From an uncultured Bacillota bacterium (lineage in GTDB: Bacteria > Bacillota > Dehalobacteriia > UBA4068), in the NCBI GenBank assembly GCA_934271085.1, contig CAKQQU010000060.1, forward strand, positions 1 to 7,961: 7,961 nt of DNA, read 5' to 3'. This document shows positions 1-5,818 of the stretch, in pieces; within the stretch, counting starts at the first letter, position 1; each line of letters begins with the position of its first letter. A program made the position numbers and the translations under genes. Under the pieces are notes generated by a model. That model saw only the letters and a program-made list of their open reading frames with translations. It was not told the DNA's origin and made no database searches.

Positions 1-237
1 ACAGCCATTACCGTTGCCTGGCTGGCTCAGCTGCAGCCTATAGCCATGGTTATAGTGGCTGCTTTTATCGCTGTAATGCAAAAGGGCGCCGGCCGCATCC
101 AAACCACCTTCGGAATACCGGCCGCTGCCTCCGATGTGCTTATAGGCATTATCCTTTTCTTCATGCTGGGCTGCGAATTCTTTATCAATTACCGCTTGAT
201 ATTCCGGAGCAGAAAGGAAGGTGCCTCCAATGCTTAA
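1..237 (+). CDS. ABC transporter permease, C-terminal part (BmpA/NupP-type nucleoside uptake family)
   Basis: This is the 3' end of a gene that starts before the window; 78 residues are visible in frame from base 1. It is the last part of an inner-membrane permease. Visible are the family-typical stretch VAWLAQLQPIA (residues 5-15), a hydrophobic helix, the loop with GAGRIQTTFGIPAA, another hydrophobic helix (LIGIILFFMLGC) and a short basic tail RSRKEG. The GxxxQxxxGIP pattern and what follows match the end of YufP/NupP-like permeases of the branched-chain/nucleoside ABC group. The next permease gene overlaps this one by 8 bp (ATG at 230, stop at 235-237), so the two are probably translationally coupled and form a heterodimeric pore. 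The family assignment comes from recalled sequence pattern and neighbour; the substrate is inferred as purine nucleoside or base from the following xpt. Confidence 0.8.
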   Translation, partial: TAITVAWLAQLQPIAMVIVAAFIAVMQKGAGRIQTTFGIPAAASDVLIGIILFFMLGCEFFINYRLIFRSRKEGASNA

Positions 238-1237
238 CACCATCGCCAATCTGTTTGTAGCCGCGGTGCTGGCAGGCACTCCCCTGCTTTTCGGCACTAT
301 AGGCGAGATCCTTACCGAAAAATCCGGCAACCTGAACCTGGGCGTAGAGGGCCTGATGTATATGGGCGCCATATCCGGCATTGCCAGCGTTTATTATGTG
401 GAAAGCTGGCTGGGCAGCTCCATTTCAGGAATAGGCTGCGCCCTGGTGGCAGTGTTGTTTGCCTTTTTGCTGGGCGCCTTTGGTTCCGCCATCTATGGTT
501 TTCTTACCATAACCCTGCGGGCCAATCAAAATGTCACCGGTCTGACTCTGACTATTTTCGGGACCGGTTTTGCCAACTTTTTCGGGGAAGCTATCACCAA
601 CGCTGCCCCCAACAAAATCCTCACTATCTCTACCGAGGCCAAAGCTACCTTTGCCAATAGCTCCATCTTTCCCTTTATGGCAGATCTGGCAGAAAAAAGT
701 CAGTTTTGGTATTATATCAACAAGCTGTTTTTCTCCTATAACTTCGTTGTATATCTGGGTATAATCCTGGCTATACTCATGGCTGTTTTTCTGAAGCGCA
801 CCCGCGTCGGGCTTAATCTGCGGGCAGTTGGCGAGGATCCGGCCACTGCTGATGCAGCCGGCATCAATGTCAATCGCTATAAATATCTGGCTACCATAAT
901 AGGGGGCGGCATCTGCGCTATCGGCGGCATGTATATTTCCCTGGTAACCAGCAATGGCGTATGGATATATAATTGCGTAGGCGGCAAGGGCTGGATAGCC
1001 GTAGCTTTGGTTATCTTTGCCGTCTGGTCTCCGGCCAGAGCCCTTATCGGCTCGCTGGTATTTGGCGGGCTTTCCATTCTGCGCATGTATGTTCCTATGG
1101 GAATACCCATCGAGATATATGATGTATTCCCCTATCTGTTTACAATCATAGTGCTTATAATTACCAGCATACGTCAGAATAAAGAGCATAATATGCCAAA
1201 ACATTGCGGTTTCAATTACTTCCGTGAGGAAAGATGA
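230..1237 (+). CDS. ABC transporter permease (NupQ/YufQ-type, nucleoside uptake family)
   Basis: 335-residue integral membrane protein, close to the usual size of this family (about 300-320) with a slightly longer tail. I chose ATG 230 over GTG 221 because the GGAAG ribosome site (216-220) lies 9 bases before ATG 230 but directly abuts the GTG. Diagnostic stretches are GTIGEILTEKSGNLNLGVEG (22-41), the cytoplasmic coupling-loop region LRAVGEDPATADAAGI (197-212), and GGKGWIAVALVIFA (251-264). Between these are about eight or nine hydrophobic segments. The end, GFNYFREER, is a recognisable but worn form of the (G)xPYxREER terminus seen in relatives. It should pair with the preceding permease and a cytoplasmic ATPase fed by a BmpA-like lipoprotein, both outside the window. 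Relatives import nucleosides (Bacillus NupNOPQ, Treponema PnrABCDE); the close link to xpt supports a purine substrate, which remains an inference. Confidence 0.9.
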   Translation: MLNTIANLFVAAVLAGTPLLFGTIGEILTEKSGNLNLGVEGLMYMGAISGIASVYYVESWLGSSISGIGCALVAVLFAFLLGAFGSAIYGFLTITLRANQNVTGLTLTIFGTGFANFFGEAITNAAPNKILTISTEAKATFANSSIFPFMADLAEKSQFWYYINKLFFSYNFVVYLGIILAILMAVFLKRTRVGLNLRAVGEDPATADAAGINVNRYKYLATIIGGGICAIGGMYISLVTSNGVWIYNCVGGKGWIAVALVIFAVWSPARALIGSLVFGGLSILRMYVPMGIPIEIYDVFPYLFTIIVLIITSIRQNKEHNMPKHCGFNYFREER

Positions 1238-1247
1238 GGTCATATAA

Positions 1248-1820
1248 ATGAAAACACTGGAAGAAAAAATAGTTGCCGATGGTCTGGCTCTGGGAACAGA
1301 GATAATTAAAGTAGATTCCTTTCTTAACCACCAGATCGATGTTAAATTTCTCCGCTCCATGGGCCAGGAATTTGCCCGGCTTTTTGCGGCAGACGGCGTT
1401 AGCAAAATACTCACCATGGAAAGCAGCGGTATTGCCATAGCCTATGCTACTGCCGAAGCCATGGGGGATATCCCCGTGGTATTTGCCAAAAAAACCAATG
1501 CCAATACCATGGATGCCGAAAAATACAGCGCCGCAGTAAAAAGTTTTACCCGCGGCACTACCTCTATGGCCTGCGTTGCCAAAAAATTTCTTGCGCCGGA
1601 AGACGTCATCCTGATAATAGATGACTTTCTGGCTCATGGCGAAGCTGCCGGAGCTCTGATAGATATAGTGCGCCAGTCCGGCGCCCACCTGACAGGTATG
1701 GGTGCGGTAATAGAAAAGAAATTCCAGGGCGGCGGCGATAAACTGCGTGCTTCGGGACTGCATCTGGAATCCCTGGCAATAGTGGAAAAAATAGAGGACG
1801 GCATTATCTCTTTTGCCTAA
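1248..1820 (+). CDS. xpt: Xanthine phosphoribosyltransferase
   Basis: 190 residues, against 194 recalled for the Bacillus subtilis enzyme, and alignable over nearly the whole length. It converts xanthine plus PRPP to XMP and pyrophosphate in the cytoplasm, feeding salvaged xanthine into GMP synthesis. Visible hallmarks are the N-terminal KVDSFLNHQID (21-31), the ESSG turn (58-61), PVVFAKK (76-82), and the PRPP-binding signature VILIIDDFLAHGEAA (120-134). GAVIEKKFQ (152-160) follows; it corresponds to the family's VIEKSFQ base-binding region. The start is set by TGAGGT (1235-1240), 7 bases before ATG 1248. The gene lies 10 bp after the permease stop with no promoter or terminator between, so it is co-transcribed with the ABC transporter. 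In Bacillus xpt is paired with the permease gene pbuX instead. No purine riboswitch lies directly before it; one could sit at the head of the operon, outside the window. Confidence 0.95.
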   Translation: MKTLEEKIVADGLALGTEIIKVDSFLNHQIDVKFLRSMGQEFARLFAADGVSKILTMESSGIAIAYATAEAMGDIPVVFAKKTNANTMDAEKYSAAVKSFTRGTTSMACVAKKFLAPEDVILIIDDFLAHGEAAGALIDIVRQSGAHLTGMGAVIEKKFQGGGDKLRASGLHLESLAIVEKIEDGIISFA

Positions 1821-1852
1821 ATCATTTGCCATTTATCGTCAAAATTCACTTA

Positions 1853-1879
1853 TTGGGAATTATTTTCAATAATTGACAA
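1853..1879. promoter_or_regulatory. Imperfect inverted repeat, candidate operator over the rubrerythrin -35
   Basis: Core arms AATTATT (1858-1864) and AATAATT (1868-1874) are a perfect 7-bp inverted repeat around a 3-base centre TTC. The symmetry resumes outside the core after two mismatches (TTG 1853-1855 with CAA 1877-1879). The right arm covers the -35 hexamer of the rubrerythrin promoter, where a bound repressor would block RNA polymerase. It has the size and AT-richness of Fur/PerR-type boxes but does not match their consensus well, so no regulator is assigned. It is too AT-rich to be a convincing terminator for xpt. Confidence 0.4.
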
Positions 1880-1901
1880 AAATCAGGCTATCATTTATGA
1901 T
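1873..1901 (+). promoter_or_regulatory. Sigma-A-type promoter of the rubrerythrin gene
   Basis: A perfect -35 TTGACA (1873-1878), a 17-base spacer and a -10 TATGAT (1896-1901, five of six consensus bases). The expected transcript start is near 1908, giving a leader of about 74 bases. The -10 lies inside a small perfect inverted repeat TATCA-TTTA-TGATA (1889-1902). Confidence 0.7.
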
Positions 1902-1981
1902 ATATTTAGTTATCAGATACTGAGAAAATCAGTTTAGTTTTATAGCCAAATAATTTTAAATTTAATAAGGAGGAGCAAACA

Positions 1982-2515
1982 ATGGAACTTAAAGGAAGCA
2001 GAACAGAAGCAAACCTGCAGGCAGCTTTTGCCGGAGAATCTATGGCCCGCAATAAATACACCTATTATGCATCTCAGGCCAAAAAAGACGGCCTGGAAGA
2101 GATCGCTGAAAATTTCCTGATCACTGCAGATAACGAAAAAGAGCATGCAAAAATCTGGTTTAAGGAACTCCATGGCGGTTCTGTACCCACCACTGCCGTT
2201 AATCTTCAGGACGCCGCTGCCGGCGAAAATTATGAATGGACCGAAATGTATGCGGAATTTGCCAAAGTAGCCAAAGAAGAAGGCTTCGACAAAATAGCTT
2301 TCCTCTTTGAAAACGTGGGCAAAATCGAAAAGCATCATGAAGAAAGATATCTGAAATTCCTGGATGCCCTTAACAAAGACGAAGTTTTTGTCCGCGCTGA
2401 TATCCAGATCTGGCAGTGCCGTAACTGCGGCCATCTCCATGTAGGCACATCCGCCCCGGCTATCTGCCCCGTATGCGCTCATCCTCAGGCATATTTCCAG
2501 ATCTGCAAAGACTAA
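1982..2515 (+). CDS. rbr: Rubrerythrin (ferritin-like diiron plus rubredoxin domain)
   Basis: 177-residue cytoplasmic peroxide-scavenging protein: it reduces hydrogen peroxide to water, receiving electrons through rubredoxin-type iron centres, and is characteristic of anaerobes. The N-terminal four-helix domain (about 1-135) keeps every expected diiron ligand by recalled alignment to Desulfovibrio vulgaris rubrerythrin: E19, E52, H55, E82, E85, E116 and H119. The C-terminal rubredoxin-like domain (about 140-177) has the Fe(SCys)4 knuckles CRNC (146-149) and CPVC (162-165) with a 12-residue gap, as in classical rubrerythrin. The start is fixed by a strong AAGGAGGAG site (1967-1975), 6 bases before ATG 1982. 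The gene stands alone between its own promoter and a terminator. An inverted repeat over the promoter suggests regulation, perhaps by oxygen or peroxide (inference). No truncation or unusual feature. Confidence 0.96.
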   Translation: MELKGSRTEANLQAAFAGESMARNKYTYYASQAKKDGLEEIAENFLITADNEKEHAKIWFKELHGGSVPTTAVNLQDAAAGENYEWTEMYAEFAKVAKEEGFDKIAFLFENVGKIEKHHEERYLKFLDALNKDEVFVRADIQIWQCRNCGHLHVGTSAPAICPVCAHPQAYFQICKD

Positions 2516-2553
2516 GAATGATCATATATTAAAGATCATATGTAATGCTTTAT

Positions 2554-2585
2554 AAAAGGAGGCTACATCAAGTAGCCTCCTTTTT
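2554..2585. terminator. Bidirectional intrinsic terminator between rbr and pta
   Basis: A perfect 13-bp stem: left arm 2554-2566 (AAAAGGAGGCTAC), loop ATCAA (2567-2571), right arm 2572-2584. The right arm runs into TTTTT (2581-2585), giving a U-tract for the plus-strand rbr transcript. The four A residues at 2554-2557 give a U-tract on the minus strand, so the same hairpin can end pta, whose stop codon is at 2624. It sits 38 bases after rbr and 38 bases after the pta stop. Confidence 0.92.
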
Positions 2586-2623
2586 ATACTATATTTATCT
2601 TTAAAACATGCCTGGCCGCTAAG

Positions 2624-3619
2624 CTATTTGCCAGTACAGCAAACAACGGCTACCGCATCCACTATATCCTGGGCGGAACAACCGCGGGAAAGATCATTCA
2701 TCGGTTTGGCCATGCCCTGCAGCAGAGGGCCGATTGCCCTTGCCCCGCCAAAGCGCTGCACTGCTTTGTAGCAGGTATTGGCGCAGTTAAGATCAGGAAA
2801 GACCAGAATATTTGCGCGGCCTGCTACCGGACTGTTAGGAGCTTTAAGCGCCGCTACCTCCGGAGATACTGCGGCATCCAGCTGCATTTCGCCGTCTACC
2901 AGCAGATCGGGATATTTTTCATGGGCTATTTTTACCGCCTGAGCCACCTTATCCACAGAAGGATGGAAAGCGCTGCCCAAGGTGGAATAGCTTATCATGG
3001 CTACCCTGGGCTCAGTAAAACCAAGTATATTCCGGGAGGAGCAGGCAGTGGCATAAGCAACATCAGCCATTTCTTCCGCAGTAAGGGTAGGGTTGACGCC
3101 GCCGTCAGCAAAAAGGATGACACCATCCTCGCCAATGTCCTTATTGGGGGTAATCATAATAAAGTAAGCGGACGCCAGGCTGACATTGGGGTCGGTACGG
3201 ATAACGGTAAAGCCGGGACGCAGCACATCCGCAGTAGTAGCCACAGCGCCTGCCACCAATCCGTCTACAATATCATTTTTCAGCATCATCACGCCAAAAA
3301 GCAGAGGATCCTTCATTTCTTCGTAAGCGCGTTCCTCAGTCATGCCTTTATGCTTGCGCAATTCATAGTAGGCTTTGGCAAAATCATCATAAAGCTGATA
3401 TTTAGTGGGGTCGGCCAGCTTTATGCCGGTCAGGTCAATATTGAGTTTATCAGCCAATTCCTGTATCTTTTCGATATTTCCCAGCAGGGTCATCTCTGCC
3501 ATGCCGTCTTTGGTGATAGCAGAGGCTGCCCGCATAACTCTTTCGTCGCAGCCTTCCGGCAATACTATGCGCTTATGGGCTTCTTTGGCTCTCGCATGTA
3601 TCCCTTTCATAATATCCAT
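2624..3619 (-). CDS. pta: Phosphate acetyltransferase
   Basis: 331 residues, the length of the short single-domain Pta class that lacks the N-terminal regulatory domains of the long enterobacterial form. It interconverts acetyl-CoA plus phosphate and acetyl phosphate plus CoA; with acetate kinase this yields ATP during fermentation. Visible family features are IVLPEGCDERVMRAA (18-32), GLVAGAVATTADVLRPG (120-136), ILFADGGVNP (168-177) and VDGEMQLDAAVSPEVA (241-256). The C-terminal NDLSRGCSAQD has S311, R312 and D318 at the spacing of catalytic S309/R310/D316 in the Methanosarcina thermophila enzyme. The first ATG (3619) is preceded 8 bases away by GGAGG on the minus strand (3628-3632), better placed than the in-frame ATG at 3610. 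The gene is apparently monocistronic: it ends at the shared terminator, its upstream neighbour hrcA is divergent, and no ackA is adjacent. The related phosphate butyryltransferase is an alternative family, but these motifs favour Pta. Confidence 0.93.
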   Translation of the reverse strand: MDIMKGIHARAKEAHKRIVLPEGCDERVMRAASAITKDGMAEMTLLGNIEKIQELADKLNIDLTGIKLADPTKYQLYDDFAKAYYELRKHKGMTEERAYEEMKDPLLFGVMMLKNDIVDGLVAGAVATTADVLRPGFTVIRTDPNVSLASAYFIMITPNKDIGEDGVILFADGGVNPTLTAEEMADVAYATACSSRNILGFTEPRVAMISYSTLGSAFHPSVDKVAQAVKIAHEKYPDLLVDGEMQLDAAVSPEVAALKAPNSPVAGRANILVFPDLNCANTCYKAVQRFGGARAIGPLLQGMAKPMNDLSRGCSAQDIVDAVAVVCCTGK

Positions 3620-3721
3620 AATATTATCCTCCGGTAATTACAACGGTTTACATAAAAAACGATTGTATTTTTGTATACTTTTAATTAAAACATTTTTTTC
3701 GGCAGCAACATGTTTGTTAAA

Positions 3722-3743
3722 AGTATTTTCTGCAGAAAATACT
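3722..3743. promoter_or_regulatory. Perfect 22-bp palindrome, candidate operator of pta
   Basis: The half-site AGTATTTTCTG (3722-3732) is followed directly by its exact reverse complement (3733-3743). It overlaps the proximal half of a candidate minus-strand -10 (3741-3746) and the predicted transcript start near 3734, a classical repressor position. It contains TTTTC and GAAAA half-sites as in a CodY box, but separated by four bases rather than one, so it is not a canonical CodY site. If transcribed from a more distal promoter it would form a 9-bp hairpin with a TGCA loop. Confidence 0.5.
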
Positions 3744-3769
3744 ATATAAACCTCCAATATAGGCAACAA
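3741..3769 (-). promoter_or_regulatory. Candidate proximal pta promoter
   Basis: On the minus strand: -35 TTGTTG (3764-3769), a 17-base spacer, and -10 TATAGT (3741-3746, five of six consensus). The -35 matches only TTG. The leader to the pta ATG would be about 115 bases. Its position over the 22-bp palindrome is the main reason to take it seriously. Confidence 0.35.
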
Positions 3770-3838
3770 GCAGTTTACAGCCATGTTTTTGCCGAAAACA
3801 GAATGTATTATTATATTTGCTTACGATAATTCAGCAAA

Positions 3839-3867
3839 ATTATATCATATTTTATCACAAAAAGCAA
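3839..3867 (-). promoter_or_regulatory. Candidate distal pta promoter with extended -10
   Basis: On the minus strand: -35 TTGCTT (3862-3867), a 17-base spacer, and a perfect extended -10 TGATATAAT whose TATAAT lies at 3839-3844. A second TATAAT on the same strand (3810-3815), with TTGCTG (3832-3837) 16 bases upstream, could be another start. The region is AT-rich, so chance matches are possible. Confidence 0.45.
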
Positions 3868-3918
3868 CTAAATTTACCCCCGAAAGCAGATGCCGAAATA
3901 TTTATGCCGGCTACGGAA

Positions 3919-3955
3919 AAATAAAGGTCAAATTTTTTAAATAAAGGTCAAATTT
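3919..3955 (+). repeat. Two 17-bp direct repeats with CtsR-like heptads upstream of hrcA
   Basis: The unit AAATAAAGGTCAAATTT occurs at 3919-3935 and again, identically, at 3939-3955, a period of exactly 20 bp (about two helical turns). Each copy holds GGTCAAA (3926-3932 and 3946-3952). This equals the heptad of the CtsR heat-shock repressor operator, which is normally two heptads with a 3-base spacer; here the spacer is 13 bases. The second copy ends 4 bases before the hrcA -35. The repeat is a direct observation; the CtsR link is an inference from motif resemblance. Confidence 0.6.
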
Positions 3956-3959
3956 CCTA

Positions 3960-3988
3960 TTGACATTTAGCGCCAATAGGTGTATATT
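3960..3988 (+). promoter_or_regulatory. Sigma-A-type promoter of the hrcA-grpE-dnaK-dnaJ operon
   Basis: Perfect -35 TTGACA (3960-3965), a 17-base spacer, and -10 TATATT (3983-3988, five of six consensus). The expected start is near 3995, inside CIRCE. This is the vegetative-promoter-plus-repressor arrangement known for class I heat-shock genes. Confidence 0.85.
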
Positions 3989-4013
3989 AGCACTCAACAG
4001 GAGAGAGTGCTAC
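3987..4013. promoter_or_regulatory. CIRCE element (HrcA operator)
   Basis: Left arm TTAGCACTC (3987-3995), a 9-base spacer, and right arm GAGTGCTAC (4005-4013). The left arm is a perfect match to consensus and the right arm matches 8 of 9 (final A replaced by C). It overlaps the end of the -10 and the transcript start, so HrcA bound here blocks initiation; HrcA is encoded by the first gene downstream, giving autoregulation. Confidence 0.97.
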
Positions 4014-4038
4014 CAAAACTATTAAAGGAGGCTCTGCG

Positions 4039-5085
4039 ATGGACGACCGCAAAAAACAGGTTCTGAATGCTATCATCAAAGATTATATAGCTAACGCCGA
4101 GCCGGTAGGCTCCCGAGCTGTTGCCAAAAAATACGATCTTGGCGTCTCTCCTGCCACCATCCGTAATGAAATGAGCGACCTGGAAGAGGACGGCTACATC
4201 GAGCAGCCCCACACTTCCGCCGGGCGCATCCCTTCCGGCAAGGGTTACCGCTATTATGTGGATAATCTTATGGAAAAGGAGCGTCTGACCCCGGCCCAGA
4301 TAAAACAGGTCAAACAGGTTTTAAGCAAAGAGATCAATGAAATGGATGAATTCATGCGCTCATGCTGCAATATGATCTCCTGCCTGACCCACTATACCGC
4401 CCTGGCCGCCGTTCCCGAGCACAGCCGCGGCGTACTGACAAATCTGCAGCTGGTAGCTGTAAACGATCATCAGCTTATGGTAATACTGCTGGCATCCACC
4501 GGCATTATCCGTCATAAGCTTCTGGAGGTGCCTAATGGCATAACCCAGAAAGAATTGGACCGAATAGAACGGCGGATGCAGGAAAGGCTGACCGGACTGG
4601 CCCTGCGGGATATAAGCTATGAGCTGCTGCAGGAACTCTTTGACGAGTTTCAGCTGCGTGATAAAATGGCAGCTCAGGCATTGGAGTTACTGGAGCAGGC
4701 CCTGACCGGCGAAGGAGCGCACAAAATATATACCGGCGGCGTTACCAATATGCTTTCCCAGCCGGAATTCCACGATATCGACAAGCTGAAAAGCATGTTT
4801 GCCATGGTAGAAGAAGAAGATATGGTGGAAAAACTGCTGAACTCGGCAGCCGGCGAAAAAATTACCGTTACCATCGGCGGCGAAATGCCGGTGGACGATG
4901 CCAAAGATTGCTCTATGGTCGTTGCCAACTACTTTGTCAATGGCGAAAAAGCCGGCAGCATCGGCGTACTTGGCCCCACCAGACTGAATTACAGCCGCAC
5001 CGTATCGCTTATGGAATTAATAGCCGGCGAACTGAGCCGCTCCCTTTCAGATAAGGACTCTTCCCCTGAAGGAGAAAAAAAATAG
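4039..5085 (+). CDS. hrcA: Heat-inducible transcription repressor HrcA
   Basis: 348 residues, normal for the family. It is the dimeric repressor of class I heat-shock genes: it binds CIRCE and is kept active by GroEL in the Bacillus model. The N-terminal winged-helix domain (about 1-75) shows EPVGSRAVAKKY (21-32), the recognition region SPATIRNEMSDLEEDGYIEQ (37-56), and the near-invariant PHTSAGRIPSGKGYRYYVD (57-75). The GAF-like middle and C-terminal part includes LQLVAVNDHQLMVILLAS (136-153) and ends with SIGVLGPTRLNYSR (307-320), a family signature. A strong AAAGGAGG (4024-4031) lies 7 bases before ATG 4039. It leads the operon, with CIRCE directly upstream and grpE 48 bp downstream. Many Firmicutes have hemW before hrcA; here pta lies there, divergently. 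The last dozen residues are a polar, unconserved tail. Confidence 0.97.
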   Translation: MDDRKKQVLNAIIKDYIANAEPVGSRAVAKKYDLGVSPATIRNEMSDLEEDGYIEQPHTSAGRIPSGKGYRYYVDNLMEKERLTPAQIKQVKQVLSKEINEMDEFMRSCCNMISCLTHYTALAAVPEHSRGVLTNLQLVAVNDHQLMVILLASTGIIRHKLLEVPNGITQKELDRIERRMQERLTGLALRDISYELLQELFDEFQLRDKMAAQALELLEQALTGEGAHKIYTGGVTNMLSQPEFHDIDKLKSMFAMVEEEDMVEKLLNSAAGEKITVTIGGEMPVDDAKDCSMVVANYFVNGEKAGSIGVLGPTRLNYSRTVSLMELIAGELSRSLSDKDSSPEGEKK

Positions 5086-5133
5086 TTGTTGCCAAAGTAC
5101 AGACTTTGTAACCAATATAAATGAGGTGAAAAC

Positions 5134-5736
5134 ATGACCGAAGCCAACAAACAGGAAATTAAAGAGGAAAAGCCCGATAAGGAACAGCCGGAGGAATTGG
5201 CTGCCGAGGAAACTTCCGAAAAAGCGGAGTCAGAGCTTTCCAAAGAAGCGCTGGAAATGCAACAGGCTATCCTGGCAGGAGATTTTGATATCTGCGACTT
5301 TCTTGCCCAGTACAAAAAAGCGCAGGCAGATAAAGAAGAAAGTGAAAACCGCTGCCTGCGGGTACAGGCTGATTTCGACAACTTCCGCCGCCGCAGCCGC
5401 AAAGATGCGGAAGAGGCGGGCGTCAGGGCTCAGGGAGATCTGCTGATCCAGTTATTGCCGGTGGTAGATAACTTCGAGCGGGCCTTAAATATAATGAGTG
5501 AGGGAGCAGATAAAGAGGGAGTGGATCTGATATTAAAGCAGCTGCAAAGCGTACTGGAAAATGCCGGTATGCAGGAGATAGCCGCCCTGGATGCGGATTT
5601 TGATCCCAAACTGCATCATGCAGTGCTTCAGGAACCCAGCGAAGAAAAAAAGGGAAAAGTCCTGATGGTATTGCAAAAAGGTTATATGCTGGGCGACCGC
5701 CTGTTACGTCCGGCCATGGTGCAGGTAGGAGTCTGA
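5134..5736 (+). CDS. grpE: GrpE, nucleotide exchange factor of DnaK
   Basis: 200 residues, typical length. The dimeric cofactor releases ADP from DnaK and acts as a thermosensor in the Hsp70 cycle. Residues 1-40 are a very acidic, Glu/Lys-rich disordered start. A long helix or coiled coil follows (about 55-135) with CLRVQADFDNFRRRSRKD (74-91) and LLPVVDNFERAL (107-118). The C-terminal beta domain has FDPKLHHAV (156-164) and ends with VLQKGYMLGDRLLRPAMVQV (179-198), the GrpE signature. Ribosome site GAGGTG (5123-5128) is 5 bases before ATG. It lies between hrcA and dnaK with 48-bp and roughly 80-bp gaps and no terminator, so it is transcribed from the CIRCE-controlled promoter. Confidence 0.97.
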   Translation: MTEANKQEIKEEKPDKEQPEELAAEETSEKAESELSKEALEMQQAILAGDFDICDFLAQYKKAQADKEESENRCLRVQADFDNFRRRSRKDAEEAGVRAQGDLLIQLLPVVDNFERALNIMSEGADKEGVDLILKQLQSVLENAGMQEIAALDADFDPKLHHAVLQEPSEEKKGKVLMVLQKGYMLGDRLLRPAMVQVGV

Positions 5737-5803
5737 CCCCCATACTGCTGTAAAACTGATTAAAACTTTTTACTGAGATAATAATATTATATGTCAACTA
5801 TAT

Positions 5804-5810
5804 AAGGAGG
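5804..5810 (+). promoter_or_regulatory. Ribosome binding site deciding the dnaK start
   Basis: AAGGAGG lies only 2 bases before ATG 5813 but 8 bases before ATG 5819. The second ATG gives the family-typical start MSKVIGIDLGTTNS, so 5819 is chosen; starting at 5813 would add only Met-Lys. A weak AT inverted repeat (TTATAT 5787-5792, ATATAA 5800-5805) reaches the first two bases of this site. Confidence 0.8.
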
Positions 5811-5818
5811 AAATGAAA

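Larger units (their letters stand above)
3638..4038. other. Divergent intergenic control region between pta and hrcA, no gene
   Basis: About 400 AT-rich bases with no credible coding sequence. The left half holds candidate minus-strand promoters for pta, a perfect 22-bp palindrome (3722-3743) and a 12-bp palindrome TTTTAATTAAAA (3679-3690). The right half holds the heat-shock promoter, a 17-bp direct repeat and CIRCE. In 3868-3918 I see nothing recognisable. Confidence 0.8.

Noticed and set aside
221..229. GTG 221 as start of the second permease
   Set aside because: The ribosome site directly abuts it; ATG 230 has correct spacing and matches the family's N-terminus.
425..1438. 337-codon open frame on the minus strand across the permease and xpt
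   Set aside because: It covers two well-identified sense genes and its translation is low-complexity with no family resemblance.
1858..1874. AATTATT/AATAATT hairpin as a terminator for xpt
   Set aside because: The stem has no G-C pair and no T-run follows. It fits an operator better, so where xpt transcription ends is not visible.
2921..3749. Plus-strand open frames (2921-3637, 3405-3749) across pta
   Set aside because: They are antisense to a clear pta gene, have no good ribosome site, and look like shadow frames.
3845..3862. TTGTGA half-site on the minus strand as a Rex or CRP/FNR box upstream of pta
   Set aside because: Only one half is present; the expected second half (TCACAA at the right spacing) is missing.
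5737..5803. Separate promoter for dnaK in the AT-rich grpE-dnaK gap
   Set aside because: TATAAT-like strings occur, but no -35 at a proper distance scores above background. TAAAACT repeats at 5751 and 5761 look incidental.
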